A stretch of 64,000 nt of DNA from Fomes fomentarius (taxonomy: Eukaryota; Basidiomycota; Agaricomycetes; Polyporales; Polyporaceae): positions 2,480,001 to 2,544,000 of the forward strand of contig JABYQN010000002.1 in assembly GCA_022606135.1 (NCBI GenBank), read 5' to 3'. The first letter of the stretch is position 1, and each line of letters starts with the position of its first letter. The notes beneath the pieces are model-generated. The model saw nothing but the letters and a program-made list of their open reading frames with translations, ran no database searches and was not told the origin of the DNA. Positions 34,501 to 46,569 of this stretch are shown piece after piece. Made by a program: the position numbers and the translations under genes.

Positions 34501-36777
34501 CAATAGACGATGATACGCCCCAGGACTTCATAGAGGTTGAAATCATCGAGGAAATCACCCTCGGTGCTAGAGATACCCGCACAGTGAGTCTTGATGCAGC
34601 AAGTTTTCCACATCCTCGAGACTAACCTCTACAGATACCCATTGGCGTCCGAAGCTCGAAACCAGCGTCGCTGGTCGTAACTCATGTCACGTACGAGTTC
34701 TTTGGGTTACTCCCTGCTATGGAATCACTCGCTGTGCCTGGACGCCGCCTCAACGATACCCCTATCCAACGGCAGGGTAAATCATACGCCCCGGATGTGC
34801 TCACCCAAATTGCAGTTGAGGAAGCAGGCCAACGACTGCACGGGCATTTCGTCGATGACAGACATCTCATACTTGTTCAAGGAGAGTACAAACAGCAGCG
34901 CGTGTGGCTTACGAACTCGGGGACTCGTCCAATCAGGGAGCTCTGGTTGCTGCCTGGGAAAGATGATGAGTTGTGGATCGACGCTGGGGATTCCGACGCA
35001 GGTAGGTGCTGCCTTACCTATTTCCACAACTTGTATATTCACCTCCACGCCGCCAAGATCCGTCATCATCGTGCCCACAGAAAAGCGAAACTTTCCGGTC
35101 CAGGAACTCGCTCAGTCCGAGGAAACCATACAAGGTTCCACTGGAGAGCATTCATTCGTCACCGGAGCTCGCACCAGGAGACGAGTTGCAACTCCCTTTC
35201 ATCTTGCATGCCGCGCACCACGGAGAAAAGGACCTCTGTTTGTTGTTCGTCTTCCGAGAGGTATGTGTTGGGAGGGTTACTACCTCAACCCAAAATGGAT
35301 ATTTTCTGAGCGCAGCCCCATAGACTAACGATGCACCGTTCCACTCTACACGGGTGACTCGAAGATACGAGGTCAAGCCTATCCTCAAAGTCACCACCTC
35401 AGCGTGGCCCAGCGGGTTCCCAGACCAGACCTATATTGTCGGTGTCGAGGTCGAAAACATCACTGGGGCGAGCAACATACAGATCACACAGGTGTCTGTC
35501 ATGGGCGCACTATGGAGTTGCTCCCCTCTAGGAATACATCCCCCGTAAGCCGAGTCGATCATGAAATCCACGATCCCTTCTGGGCTGATCCAGACGACTC
35601 TAGTGTCACCATTCCGCCGCACCAGGCCGCACAGCTGTCATTAGGCGCAAGACCGTGGAGTGCTGGTACCGGCGCAACGGAGACTCGAGAGTTCGTCTCT
35701 CGCAAACTAGCAGCGGTACTGAAGGGTGAACAGGTTGACGCCTCGGAGCCTCCCCCAATAGAGCTGCACTGCACGCATCTAGCTCAGGTACAGCTTGCTT
35801 GCACCTGTCTACAGACGGGAATACTAATCTAGTCTCTCTAGGACGCCAACGTCGTACCATTGCGGATACCCGCAACACGGCACTTCCTGCACTGTGGTCG
35901 GCGGACCATGACTTCCCAGGCGAACCTCGCGGCTCACCCAGACATTCCATCCGATCTCCACCGCTTGATCTTCCCGCTGTACAATCCCTCCACCGTCGAC
36001 ATCGTCGTCTTCTGGGAGCTTCCTGCGCAGAAGCGCGCTGGGCACATCCTGCTGCAGGGCCCGAACCTGGGTGCGCAGCATGCAGCACTCAAAGAGATCA
36101 TCGGCGCGGCGGAGATCATGAAGGTCAAGCGATCGATGTACGCAGAGACGCACCGCGAGCGACAAGCGACGTTGGAGGCGGTGCGGAAGTGCGAGTGGAA
36201 CCAGGAGGCGGATCCGATTGCGGTCTTTGTGCACGACGGCTCGGTGTTAGAGCACGATTTCAGGCAAGGGTGCGTCTCATTTCCTCACTTCATCCACATT
36301 GTGTCCTGCAGCTTGACTGTATGCATATCTTGCGTCAGACCATGCCATGTCCCCATCGCCTTCACTCTCCGGAATCTGTCATTGACACACCCAGCACGAG
36401 CGGTCTTGAGGCTCGCCGAGAGGCCACTAGGAGATATCCCGGCGTATGCATCCCTGTTCCCTTTTCGTTGGAGTCCTGGCCTGGCTAACGTAACGAACAG
36501 CAGTGACCTCCTGCCTCCGCCGTACGCTGGACGTCTCATCCACCGGCACATCATCCCGCCTTCACAATCCGTTATCGCGCACGCCAAGCTATGGGTAACA
36601 CGACCAGGATGCTTCGCACTGGACTCATGGACATTAGAGACCGAAGTGGGGGAGCCAACGTCAGAAAATGCAACTGAGACGCCAAGGTGGAAGTCGAGGC
36701 ATCTGCGATACGTACAGAGCCCGGGGGCGGGCGAGCGGCCTTGTGTTACGGTCATGGACATTGGGCGGCTCGAGTAG
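31558..36777 (+). CDS. TRS85: TRAPPC8 / Trs85 subunit of TRAPP III
   Basis: Trs85 specifies TRAPP III, the Rab1/Ypt1 exchange factor for autophagy and Golgi traffic. The ATG at 31558 gives MPPPTLPHSLSPHVCILASP, joined through a GTACGT intron to VMTRTTSLTSVPHASFALRF. Conserved blocks: TSRAFDFPPWVDLTSLRYFL, KLTQDDIRQIGRFVREFVTM, SLIPWMEKCVVEWNE, RRLAEFATILGDYKLAISVW, YRALVYAMRWETGIERQEFL, AAFLSEFKGARRRAALWYLV, PLAMYFFRKAYGLYQDP, YITGDTAGAVKYFLGLL and FWVDLVVRNPLEVEVSLSSL. C-terminal beta-rich parts read RQGKSYAPDVLTQIAVEEAG and FVDDRHLILVQGEYKQQRVW. A proline-rich insert (about 32,400-32,620) is lineage-specific low complexity. The gene ends at TAG 36775-36777 (MDIGRLE). It is the longest gene here, with well over ten introns. 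Confidence 0.9.
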
Positions 36778-36959
36778 ATAGATGGTGTATATATGCAGTA
36801 CCATATAGCGATGTACTACAAATCCTTGCGCAGCAGTGGGAACGAGCACAAATACACAAAGGGCACAAGGCTCTGAAGCAGGCGAGTAGAGAGCCCTTGA
36901 GGGATGAGTACAGATATCACCAACACCAGGGCTGTCGACTGGGGATGAACGCGAGGAGT

Positions 36960-38107
36960 TCAATCCTTCTTGCTCTCCCGTTCCTTCTTGGCCTTCTCCT
37001 CCGCCTCGATACGCATTTTCTTGAGCTTGGTGTTGAAGTAGGTCTGCACGCCGGAAAGTCGTTCATGAGTAAATATCATGCTGTCTCACGTAGGACAGAG
37101 TAGGACATAGGATGTTTGCTCACCCCTGTGATGAACTGCATCAGGTTGAAGAACGGGACCCACAGCTCCGGGGGCAGGAACTGCTGCGCGAAGACGGTGT
37201 ACACAGGTGAGGTCATCCAGGTGAGCTGCACGCACATAAGCATAAGAAGCATCAGTGGGCGCGAGCAGCAGTGAGAACAGTGGCATACGCACCCGTAGGA
37301 CCCTCCCGAACCCAGCCTTCACGGTCTTCGAGACCTCGTCGACGCCCTTAGCCCCGTTGATGACAGCCATGCACGCCAGATATGCTGCACACCGCGCAGG
37401 CGCATCATCAAACATCAGCCCACCATTCCCATTCTTCTCCTCCACAAATCCCATTCCACTCAAGAGCACACGAGACCAAAGGGGGGGGGGGGGGGGGGGG
37501 ACTCACTGAAGATCTGGATGGGTGCAACGACGAGCTGGCTCGCGAGGAGCATGCCCAGGCGCGCGGTGAGGCCGGTCTTGCCGGCAAAGGCCCGCTGGAG
37601 GACGCTGATGAGCGTGTGGGCTACGGGGGCGGAGACGAACGCGCCGTATGCGGCCATCTTGAAGGCCTTGCCCGACACCTGCGCGCGCGCGAGGACGTGC
37701 ACGAGGAACGGCGCGTCCTTGGCGACGCGCGGCGGGGGCGTGCCCGCAAAGTGCGACGCGAGGATCTCTTGGAAGAACTGCAGCAGGGCTGTTGTCGACA
37801 GGAGATCGAGGACCGGCGCAAGTGCGAGAGCGGGGACGGGGCAGGGACGGCACACGTGTGTTCAGGTGCGCGTGTGCGATGTGATGGAGATTGAGTGCAA
37901 CGTAAAAGAAGGACGGTTAGAGGCCAATGAATTGAGAGAAGGAAGGCAGCGGAGGTAGCGGAGGTAGGTACCGGGGGCGACAAGGCTAGGCGTGTGTATA
38001 GCGTACATACCTGTCGTGATCGCCTTCGTCTGGAGCGGGTTCGTGGCTAGACTACGGAGGTACGCGGCGAGGAGCGGGTTGAGCTGCTTCGGGGCGGCAG
38101 AGCTCAT
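36960..38107 (-). CDS. Mpv17/PMP22-family organelle membrane protein
   Basis: Members (Sym1, Mpv17, PMP22) are four-helix channels of the mitochondrial inner or peroxisomal membrane. The start MSSAAPKQLNPLLAAYLRSL continues ATNPLQTKAITTG and VLDLLSTTALLQFFQEIL; the NPLxTKxxTxG signature near residue 24 defines the family. Next come GKAFKMAAYGAFVSAPVAHT, TARLGMLLASQLVVAPIQIF, YLACMAVINGAKGVDEVSK, LTWMTSPVYTVFAQQFLPPE and LWVPFFNLMQFITGTYFNTK, with a basic C-terminus ending KKERESKKD and TGA at 36962-36960. Five to six exons. The intron at 37506-37385 contains an uninterrupted run of 20 C on the coding strand. The LWVPFFNL-type end is the family's last conserved block. Mitochondrial versus peroxisomal location cannot be decided from sequence. 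Confidence 0.92.
37481..37500. repeat. Homopolymer (G)20 on the + strand, inside an intron
   Basis: Twenty consecutive G, that is C20 on the coding strand of the Mpv17-family gene, starting directly after the GTGAGT donor hexamer. Length in an assembly is often unreliable for such runs. Confidence 0.95.
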
Positions 38108-38520
38108 GATGAGAGTGGGAGAGTGGGAGACGGCGGAGGGGAGAGAGAGGAGGAAGAGGCCTGGTCGAGGTATAATATACTTGCGCGCATAAGCTTAAGC
38201 ATCTCGATCAACCACCGGCTTTCGGCGTCATGGTACCCCGCACTCTGGCCTCCCCCACACTCGCGCCAACAGTTTAGACCGACAAGCCACAGCTGAAAAC
38301 ATCTGCACCCGCTCAGCGCAGCAACTTGGCAACCGCACAGAGGCAAAATGTGAGGTCACCGGATTGATCAAGGTACGCATGTGCCTGGAAGGCAATAGCA
38401 GCAGCATTGATAGGAACGTAATGTAGCAATAAACATGGCAATCGGGCGTAAGCTTCGTAGCGCTGCACTCTAGTTCTAATCGACGAGAGTCCTCAACGAA
38501 AGCAATCAGTGTCAAGCACC
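38108..38520. other. Intergenic, Mpv17 promoter and carrier 3' flank
   Basis: Carries the TATA-like element at 38171; short tandem GAGAGTGGGAGAGTGGGAGA close to the Mpv17 start (38111-38131). Confidence 0.6.
38171..38179 (-). promoter_or_regulatory. TATA-like element of the Mpv17-family gene
   Basis: TATATTATA read on the minus strand, about 65 nt upstream of the start codon at 38107. Confidence 0.5.
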
Positions 38521-39901
38521 CTAATGGCCCTGACCCTTGACCCTGCAACCATACCTCGAATTAGCGTGTGCTCAATCGCAAAGAACGATCGAAACATACC
38601 AAACCTTGACATAGTCGGCGAAAGACACCATGCACACAGTCTGCCATATACCAAGACCTATCCGGGGAGTAACACCACGGTAGAGACCCTTCACGCCGTT
38701 CTCCTTGTAGATGTACGAAAGCGTGTTGAGGATTGTCTTCTTCTCTCCACGCTCCGCCGACTTGGCCATCGACTGCATCTCGACACGCACGACTTCGATG
38801 GGCTGGTTCCAAGTAGCAAGTGCACCACCGATCGACGAGGAAAGAATTTTCTCCAAGGGCGTGAGCTTCTCGTTCTCGCCCTTGCCCTTGACTTTCCGGA
38901 TACTGCTCTCTGCTAACCGGGCAAAGCCCATGCTATTCCTATACGTCAGCATCACGTGTCAACATTGAGGTTATAAACCACCCACCGAGAACCCCAGTTT
39001 GTACATTGCCGGACAGCAACAGCGTTCACGCCCTTGTTGATTCCAGCTAAACCCTCCCGACGGTAGATGTCCGCGAATACTGCCCACGTTGATGGGGGCT
39101 TGATGCCACTCGCTGCCTGCTTATGCCTGGTGATCTCCGCCGTCTTCATACATGTACAGAACCCTTGATAGGATGTGAGGATGGGAAATCGCGCGTATGT
39201 AGAGTGTATGGACTGACCCATAGTAGCATAAGCCTGCACGATGCCACCAGTCATACCGCCAAGTAGACCAGCCACAGCGGGGTTGATACCCACACCGGTC
39301 GCAGCCGTCTCGACCTCAGAAGCAGTGAAGAGAAGCACAGCACCCTTCGTGGATGCCTCAATCCACGCCTTGGAATATCGTTGAGAATAACATATCTCGT
39401 ACGGTAAGAGACGAGACGTACCCATGGAATGAGACCCTGGTAAAAACCAGTAAAGCCACCACGACTCCACACGGTCTGGACAGCCTGGAACATGGTCTGT
39501 TGCCGGTTTGCAGCCATCTGTGTCTTGAGAACTTCTAATGGTTGACCAAGGGTGGTAACCTGGATTGACTGTATGAGCATACACATCTCAGAGGAACCAG
39601 CAAGGTAGACTTGCCTCCTGCGGGGATAGTTAGTAACACCGCCAAATTGTGATATATGGATAATACGCACGAACTACGAAGTACAATCGGGATATACGAC
39701 GCGTCATTCAGCATCCTGAGTCGATATATGCGCGCAAATTGAAACATACCATGTTCATAATGCCACCTTTGGAGAAGACATGGTAAGTATTCACGTGCGC
39801 CAGCTCATAAGCCACCGACGCGTCTGCACTGACCGACAGCAATGTTGGACCAACTGACGCCCTTCTGACCAGGTTCTTTCTGAATAGCCATGGCGGAGAG
39901 A
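38521..39901 (-). CDS. YHM2: Mitochondrial citrate/oxoglutarate carrier, Yhm2 type
   Basis: Yhm2 exchanges citrate for 2-oxoglutarate across the inner mitochondrial membrane, exporting reducing power and acetyl units. The start [20 protein letters not shown] joins GIMNM, then [138 protein letters not shown] and the third repeat [20 protein letters not shown]. It ends with [20 protein letters not shown] and [17 protein letters not shown] at 38523-38521. Three carrier repeats with P-x-E/D-V-x-R/K signatures are present and CTCMKT is characteristic of Yhm2. Between NM (ends 39750) and VTTLG (starts 39559) I propose two 3-nt exons coding F and E. Confidence 0.9.
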
Positions 39902-41012
39902 AACCGGGGATCGCGACGGGGAAAAAGAAAGACGGGGAGAGGAGCGGAGGAGAGGGAAGGAAAAGGCAATACGCGCTGCCCCCAAATATTGGCGGAGGGC
40001 GGCTAAGAGGAAGGTGTTTGGCCGGGGCAAACACGAGCGTCGGGGCACCAATCACGGTCTCCCATCTGAGACGATGCTGGCATGGTACGACCCCATCCAA
40101 CCCCCAGCCTTCTCTCCGCCAGCAGCGTCCCACCTCTGCCCTCGTCTCACTCTTGTCTATCTATACCTGATGTATACACAGCGTGTATATCAAACGCCCC
40201 CGCTCCCGCCGCCCATCCCGACTCGGACGTCCTGGTCCGTTTAGACGCCCTCCGAGCGTCGCATAAAGCCGTCTCGACCTAACCGTGACCGGGCCTATCC
40301 CACGTATATGTGTCCCTTGCGAGCAAGGGTGCACGATCCAATACGGCCGCGCTGCCTATGTCGACGGCTCGAGCATCGTCCTACAACCGTGCGTAGCATC
40401 ATGAATAAACTATGCCCATCTTGTACTCATTCCGCCGCTATACACAGGATCACGCCGCGCGGTACATGTCGCAACATGTTACATCTTCCCCCGTCCTCGC
40501 ATGCACGCATGCAGGCCCTATCTCCTCGGGTTCATTGTCCGTCTCCGTCGCGCGTGCCAATAATGCGCAGCGCGGCATCCGAGCGGACCCTGTTTAAAAC
40601 CTCAAAAAACTTGTCTTATTCGGAAAAACGGCGGGACGCAGGCGCAATCGCAATGGTTAGCCTACGCGGCTGACTCGACTTGACACTAGGTCTACCACAA
40701 CCGGCCTACGCATGTATCATTTACGTCGCAGGCTCGTAGCGTCCCTCCATCAGGTCAAGATTAGCCTTTCAGAATGCGTGGGTCCAGGGAGTATAAAGTG
40801 TCCGCGAAGGTCCCGACCTGGTGCCGCACCGTCGACCTCGCTCGCCGTCCGACCTCGCCTTCTTCTTCTTCGACCTCGTCTTCGTCAGCATTTGTGGTCT
40901 CAGCTTCTGCTGACCTCTTGCTCGTAGGTGAGCGTCGTCATCTGACTATAGTCCCCGACGACATATAATCAATCATCACGGGTGCTGACTCTCTTACAAA
41001 GGTTTCCCAACC
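39902..41012. other. Divergent promoter region, carrier and F-box genes
   Basis: 1.1 kb between opposite start codons. A purine-rich block (39900-39965) precedes the carrier ATG. TATAAAG at 40792. Open frames up to 121 codons look random. Confidence 0.6.
40792..40798 (+). promoter_or_regulatory. TATA-like element of the F-box gene
   Basis: TATAAAG preceded by GGTCCAGGGAG; 215 nt before the ATG at 41013, which would imply a leader of about 180 nt with a T/C-rich centre (40855-40885). Confidence 0.45.
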
Positions 41013-42213
41013 ATGCCCCGCGTCCCGTATGAGCTCTCCGACTACATCATCGACTTCCTCCACGGGGACCCCTCCGCTCTCAGCGCATGCGCGCTCACAT
41101 GCCGCTCCTGGGCTCCCGCCGCCCGCTTCCACCTCTTCCGCTCCGTCACCCTCCAGAACCGCAACTTCACGACGCCCTTCCAACGTCTCCTGCACACATC
41201 CCCGGACCTCGGGTGGTATGTCCGTGAGCTCACCGTCGCCAAGTTCGTCGATTCCAGCACGCCCGCTATCCTGCCCGTGCTGCAGGAGCCCACCGCGTTG
41301 GAAAGAGCGCTCCCGCACATCTTCGCAGGCATCCCCGCCCTTCGGACGCTCTCCCTCTCGCACGTCGACATGAAGTGCATCCCGAACCTGAAAGGCCTCC
41401 AGCACCCGTCCGTGTCCGCGCTCAGCATGTCGTACTGCCAGTTCAACCAGTTCGCGGACATCGTCGACCTCGTCGCGTGCTTCCCGAACCTCGCCGAGCT
41501 CTCGATCGCCGGTCTCACCTGGAAGGACGAGACGCGGATATGCTACCCCACCCCCATCCCGACGCTCCGGAAGCTTACGCTCGGACGGGACACGGACTTG
41601 GAGACGTTATTCAGCTGGTTCGAAGCGGCCGAACTGCACTCCTCGGTCACCACGCTCCTCGCCCGATGCGCAACGGAGCACGATGCCGAACTCGTGGGGC
41701 CGTTCGTCAAGCGCGCCGGGGCCTTCCTCCAGCATCTCGACCTCGACTGGAGCATGTCTGGAGCCAAAAGTAAGTCTGCACGTTCAGCTAGTAGTAAGAT
41801 CGCCAGCTGACGCCCCTGTCCGTCCGTCCGTCCCTTCAGCTGTCGTCCTCCCCGAGAGCATCTCCCTGGGCGAATGCACCGCGCTCGAGCACCTCACGCT
41901 GCGCTTCCCCGTGCAGTACAGCACAAGCCTCCCGTGGGTGACCGCGCTCCTGGCGACGCTGGACGGGAAGGCGACGGCGATCCGCAGCGTGTCGTGCGAC
42001 ATCCGCCTGGTCGGGAGCATCGTCGACGCCCTGGATTGGGACGGCCTGGGCAGGCTCCTGTCGTCGGAGACGTACCGCACCGTCCAGGAGCTCAAGTTCG
42101 CCGTCAATCTGTGGTCGGGCGTACACAAGGATTTCGCCGAGGTCGAGGAGCTCATACGCAGCCGGCTTGGAGCCTTGGATAAGAAGGGCACGCTGCACAT
42201 CACTCAGACTTGA
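41013..42213 (+). CDS. F-box-type protein with leucine-rich C-terminal region
   Basis: The N-terminus MPRVPYELSDYIIDFLHGDP, followed by LSACALTCRSWAPAARFHLF, is a degenerate F-box of the basidiomycete type (P-x-E-L-x-D-x-I-I-D-F-L, then CALTCRSW). Such proteins link substrates to SCF ubiquitin ligases through Skp1. Leucine-rich segments follow: AGIPALRTLSLSHVDMKCIP, HPSVSALSMSYCQFNQF, FPNLAELSIAGLTW, IPTLRKLTLGRDTDLETL. One intron, about 41771-41839, ends in a TCCG-rich stretch and TTCAG; splicing gives AKTVVLPESISLGECTALEH. The gene ends LDKKGTLHITQT with TGA at 42211-42213. This family is strongly expanded in agaricomycetes; the substrate is unknown. A TATAAAG box lies at 40792-40798. Confidence 0.88.
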
Positions 42214-42919
42214 GTTTTACCTGGAATCTGGAGCCGGAACGGAACTGGCGCTATTGCTATCATCTCATCTGCTACTGTAACTTCGTATAATTTGTCCTAC
42301 ATCTAGTCTCGCATCATTGCTGTCGCATAGTCACCTTCTATATCACCTCGCACTCATGTATCTACGTAGCATGCAGTCAACATTGTATATGGCTATCATC
42401 TAGCTCTTCCGTATAATGCACACGCACAGTTTTGGCACAACATCGTCGTTTCTCGCAGCTTCACAGCTTGATTACGCAACATCGACAGTACAGTGTAAAC
42501 TAGCAAAATATCCGTAGCAAGCATGGGTGAGGGGTGTGGGGGTGTGGGATGGGATAACGGCAGCAGGAGCGGGTATAGTGCAACGGGGTAACATAGGGGT
42601 GACGAGGGGATAGAGAAAGGGGGGAGTAGTAGGTAAGTCAAGGACAGAACCAGCAACTGGTTATCGTGTTGGTGTTAACCGAAACGAGGGAAGAGGCAAT
42701 TGCGAAGGGGAATATGAACAACGGAAGCGTATTACCGTATACGTAAGCCCCGCGTACAGTGTGCTGGGAGTTAGGAGGTTGAGGCGTGCTATACATCGAT
42801 AGTCCATGGTGCGACTGGCGACGGGATTGTTTGACTGCGACTGCGGGGTCTTGTGGAGAATCCGGGATGGAATCCGGGTGGTGCGGGGTCCACGCTGGGT
42901 CCACGAGCAAATCGCGCCT
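42214..42919. other. Convergent intergenic region
   Basis: 3' ends of the F-box and coiled-coil genes face each other. G-rich runs (GGGGTGTGGGGGTGTGGG near 42530-42550) could form G-quadruplex-like structures; no gene. Confidence 0.55.
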
Positions 42920-45900
42920 TTATGCGTCCTTGGCCGCGAGTTGCGCCTGGAGGTGCTCGTAGTCTTCCTTCAGTCTGTTAATGAAAACCGCATTGCGGGG
43001 GAAGGAGCGTGGCATGAGTATCGTGTTAATGTCCGGAGCAGATATTAAGATAAGAGTAAGACGAAAACGAGAGTGTGGAGTGAGGCCATGTAAAGAGAGC
43101 GAGGATTGTGTGGTTGGGAAGGAATGCAAGAGTCCATGATATGTACGCAGCGATTATGATGACGATGATGTACAGCAAGTAAAATAAATGACGATACAAT
43201 AGATACGCAGCGATAGACGATACCAAATAAGCAATAGCGGTAATGATACGATAATCAAAACAGCCCATAGACAACGGCCAGCGCGAACATGGCACCACAG
43301 AAACTCTTCAATCCGAAAAATTTGACGTACCGTGTGATCTGGTCCTGGCTCTCTTCTTGATCTTGCTCGAGGTACTGGATCTCCATCGCCTTGCGGACAA
43401 CCTCCTGTTGCAGTTCTTCCGACTTCGCCAACGAAATATTGAGCTCCTCGCGGAGAGCACGAATTGCACGGTCGTGCTCCGCTTGGAAGTCGTGCAGCTT
43501 TGCGTTGTGAGCCTCGTGCAGCCGCTGGAGCTCCTCGCGAGAGATGCTCGAGTTGCGCTGGTGCGCAGTCCCGTTCGTCTTCTGCGGCGTGACCGGCTCC
43601 GCGTTCAGGGCTGCCTTCGCAGTCGCAAGCTCGCCCTCGAGGTCTGATAACCTCGTGATGAGGTTCGACTTCTCTTTCACGAGCGTCGTGATCTCTTCCT
43701 GGTGTGCGGTGCGAAGCTTCGTGACTTCCTCAACGCGAGTCTTCGCGGCCTCCTCTAGCTCCTTCACGTGGTTATCGGCCATCTCTCCAAGCGAACCCTT
43801 CGTGGCCTGGAACATCTCATTGAGGGAGCCGTGGTCCTCACGAAGATTGGAAAGCTCCTTGTTGAGCTGGGCGATGACCTCGTCCTTGTCGCTCTTGTCC
43901 AGAGACGCGATCAGCTGACGCGACTCCTCAAGCTGAGCCTTAACGGTGTCCAGTTCCTGAGTGACGGCAGCAGCATTGGCCTTTGCCTTGGCAAGATCCT
44001 CCTGCGTAGCCTTCAGTTCCAGAGTCTGGTTAGCGAGCTGCTTTTCGAGAGCCTTGACTTGGCGCTCAAGAAGTGCCTCATGCTCAGCCTTCAGTTCGTC
44101 AACCGTAGACTGGTGTCCATCACGGAGCTGCTCAATGGCGGCTTGAGACTCAGCACGAAGCTTCTGGAGATCCTGGCTGTGGATCTCGCCGGCCTCGTTC
44201 TACCAGATGCCTTTAGTCGATATGTCACCAAATTACATAACCCGTACGCATACCTTAGCCTTCTCGAACGCCTCCTGCAGCAGCTGTTCGTGCTCAGCCT
44301 TGACGGCGTCAACCTTGGCGTTGTACCTGGACTCTTGACTCTGAATAGAACTATGAGTGACGACCTGGAAATACTGATAGATACACATACCTCGAGCTCA
44401 GCGGTGATTCTGGCAATGTCCTCTGCCAACTTGGTCTCCACTTCCTGACGAAGCTTCTCAGCCGCCTCAAGCTTGCTAGAGTGCTCCTCGGCAGCTGCCT
44501 GCGCTTCCGCCTTAGCTTGTTCGTTCGCGGCGATAGCCTGAGCCAATTCCACCTGCAGCGCAGCGAGCTTCTCTTGCAGCTCTGCCTGCTCTGCGGCAGC
44601 CTTGTCAATCTGTTCCTGGTGAGCCTTGGAGGTCTCCTCGGACTTGCCAGCGTACTCGGCTTCCTTCGCCCGCGCGTCCTCGAGAGCCTTCTGAACCGCA
44701 GCAGCAGATGCAGCGAGTTCCTCCTGGAGAGACGCCAGACGTGCGAGCGTCTTCGAGTGCTGATCTCCGAAAGTCTCCTGGTCCTCCTTTAACTCCAGAA
44801 TTTCGACTTCGAGCTCAGAAACCTTGGTGGCCTTCTCCTCGTTCTCAGTCTTCAGCTGCGCGAGCTGGGAAGTGAGCTCGTCGACGGTGGATGTCTTCTC
44901 CTCCAGCTCTTTGATCTTAGCCTCGGCCTCATTCCGAGCGGCTTGCAGAGCCTCAGTCTCTGCCTTGATGGTCTCGAAGTCGGCCTGCGCCTTGAGAAGA
45001 ATAGCGTGCTCAGCTTCAGCTGCGGCGGAGGCACTCGCGGTAGCCTCGTCCGAGGACGCGCGGAGGGCAGCGAGGTTCGCCTCGGCCTTCTCGACTTCGG
45101 CTTGCAGGTTCTCTAGTTGGGCGGTCAAAGCAGCGACGCGTCCCGATTGCTCAACATTGGCAGCCTTGGATGCCTCAAGCTAACCAGAGGTTGATTAGAT
45201 GCCAATACATAGGAAAAGGGCACCCATACCTCGGCATAGACAGCTTGGAGTTTAGATGCATCGTCGGACTGGCCGGATTGTAGCGACTCAAGACTTGCCC
45301 GAATAGCAGCAAGCTCTTCCTCGGCCTTGGTCTTGGCCTGCTCTAGCTCCTCCAGGGCGGTGGTCTTTGCCTCGACATCCACTTGAGCTGCTTGCAGCGA
45401 TGACTTCAACGTCTCGACTTCACTCGCGAGCGTCGCAAAAGCCTTAGCCTTGGAGTTGACCGTGTTGTTGGCATCGTCCAGCTATAGCAGACATCAATAG
45501 TGGTGGCATACAGGAAACACGCCACGTACCTTGCTCTGCAGCTCGGCCAAAGCCTTGCTGTCTTCGCGAACCTCCCTGATCGAGGAGATGGATTGCGAGC
45601 CAGGTGTCCTTCCCTTCGTCGAGGCCGTACTTGGTGGTCTTGTGCCCGAGGCGGACGGGGCCGTGGGCTTGGGGCCAGAAACGGTCCGCTTCACACCCTC
45701 ACTCACGGAAGCACGAGGCTTCGCAGTTATCGACGACCTGAGCGCCGACGCCCCCGCCTCTGGAGATGCCACGGAGGCCCGAGGTGTCGGCCTGGAAGGG
45801 GGCGCAGCAGCTCTCCCTGCAGTCGGCGTCGGAGCTTTCGTGGCCGAGGTGGGCGCCTTCGTGGCGGGGGTCGGCTTCGCTGTTGGCGCGAGGGACTGAC

Positions 45901-46569
45901 GACGGCTAGGGGGGACGGCGGGGGGAGGCATGGCTTTCGACGCGGTAGTGGATGGCTTGGTCGCAGTGGGCTTGGTTGCTGTGGCAGCGCCGGTGCTAGT
46001 AGTCTTCTTCAGAGAGGTAGGAGCAGAACTTGTCGGAGCTTTCGCGAGTGCGACGGTGGCCTTGGTAGCGGTTGGTGTGGGCTTGACGGTGCCAGACCCA
46101 AACGTGCCCGAGTTGATGATCTACGTCAGCACGGCACGGATGGCGGATAGTGTTGAGCATGCAAACGCCATGCTCGAGGCGGCACTGGCGACGTGACACT
46201 CACCTTCCTCACCAATGGGGTCTGAGGATCACCCGTAGTCTTGCCAGATGCTGAGGGCTTGAAGGAAATCGAGGATTTGGCTGTGATCTTCTTTGCTGGC
46301 GAAGCAGGAGGGGAGGTCGTTTCCTTCGCGTTTTCCTTCGGTGCGTCTTCTTCCACAGGAACGGCTTGCTCCGTCGTGTCCACGCCGTGGCCATTCTCTA
46401 CGGGCTTGTCCTCGCTCTCGGCAAGTTCTGGCTCGGAATGAGCTTCTACCACGTCAGTCGCCTCATGTTCTCCATCCGTCTCCGCTTGGATTGCGTTAAC
46501 GGGGCCGGAATCTTCAGATCGGACTTCCTGTAGAGCGGGAGGCGGAGCTTGGGTCTCGACTTCAGCCAT
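42920..46569 (-). CDS. Long coiled-coil protein
   Basis: A disordered N-terminal third starts MAEVETQAPPPALQEVRSED and is rich in Glu, then in Ala, Thr, Pro and Lys (PTATKATVALAKAPTSSAP). From about residue 300 an almost continuous heptad pattern of Glu, Lys, Ala, Leu and Gln runs to the end: SKALAELQSKLDDANNTVNS, LEELEQAKTKAEEELAAIRA, ENEEKATKVSELEVEILEL, LQEKLAALQVELAQAIAANE, RLHEAHNAKLHDFQAEHDRA. Splicing of a 356-nt last intron (43330-42975) gives QDQITR-LKEDYEHLQAQLAAKD and TAA at 42922-42920. The protein has more than 1000 residues. Possible roles are golgin, cytoskeletal linker or nuclear scaffold; heptads alone do not choose. The basic, Thr/Pro-rich N-terminus would fit microtubule or nucleic-acid contact. 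Confidence 0.88.
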
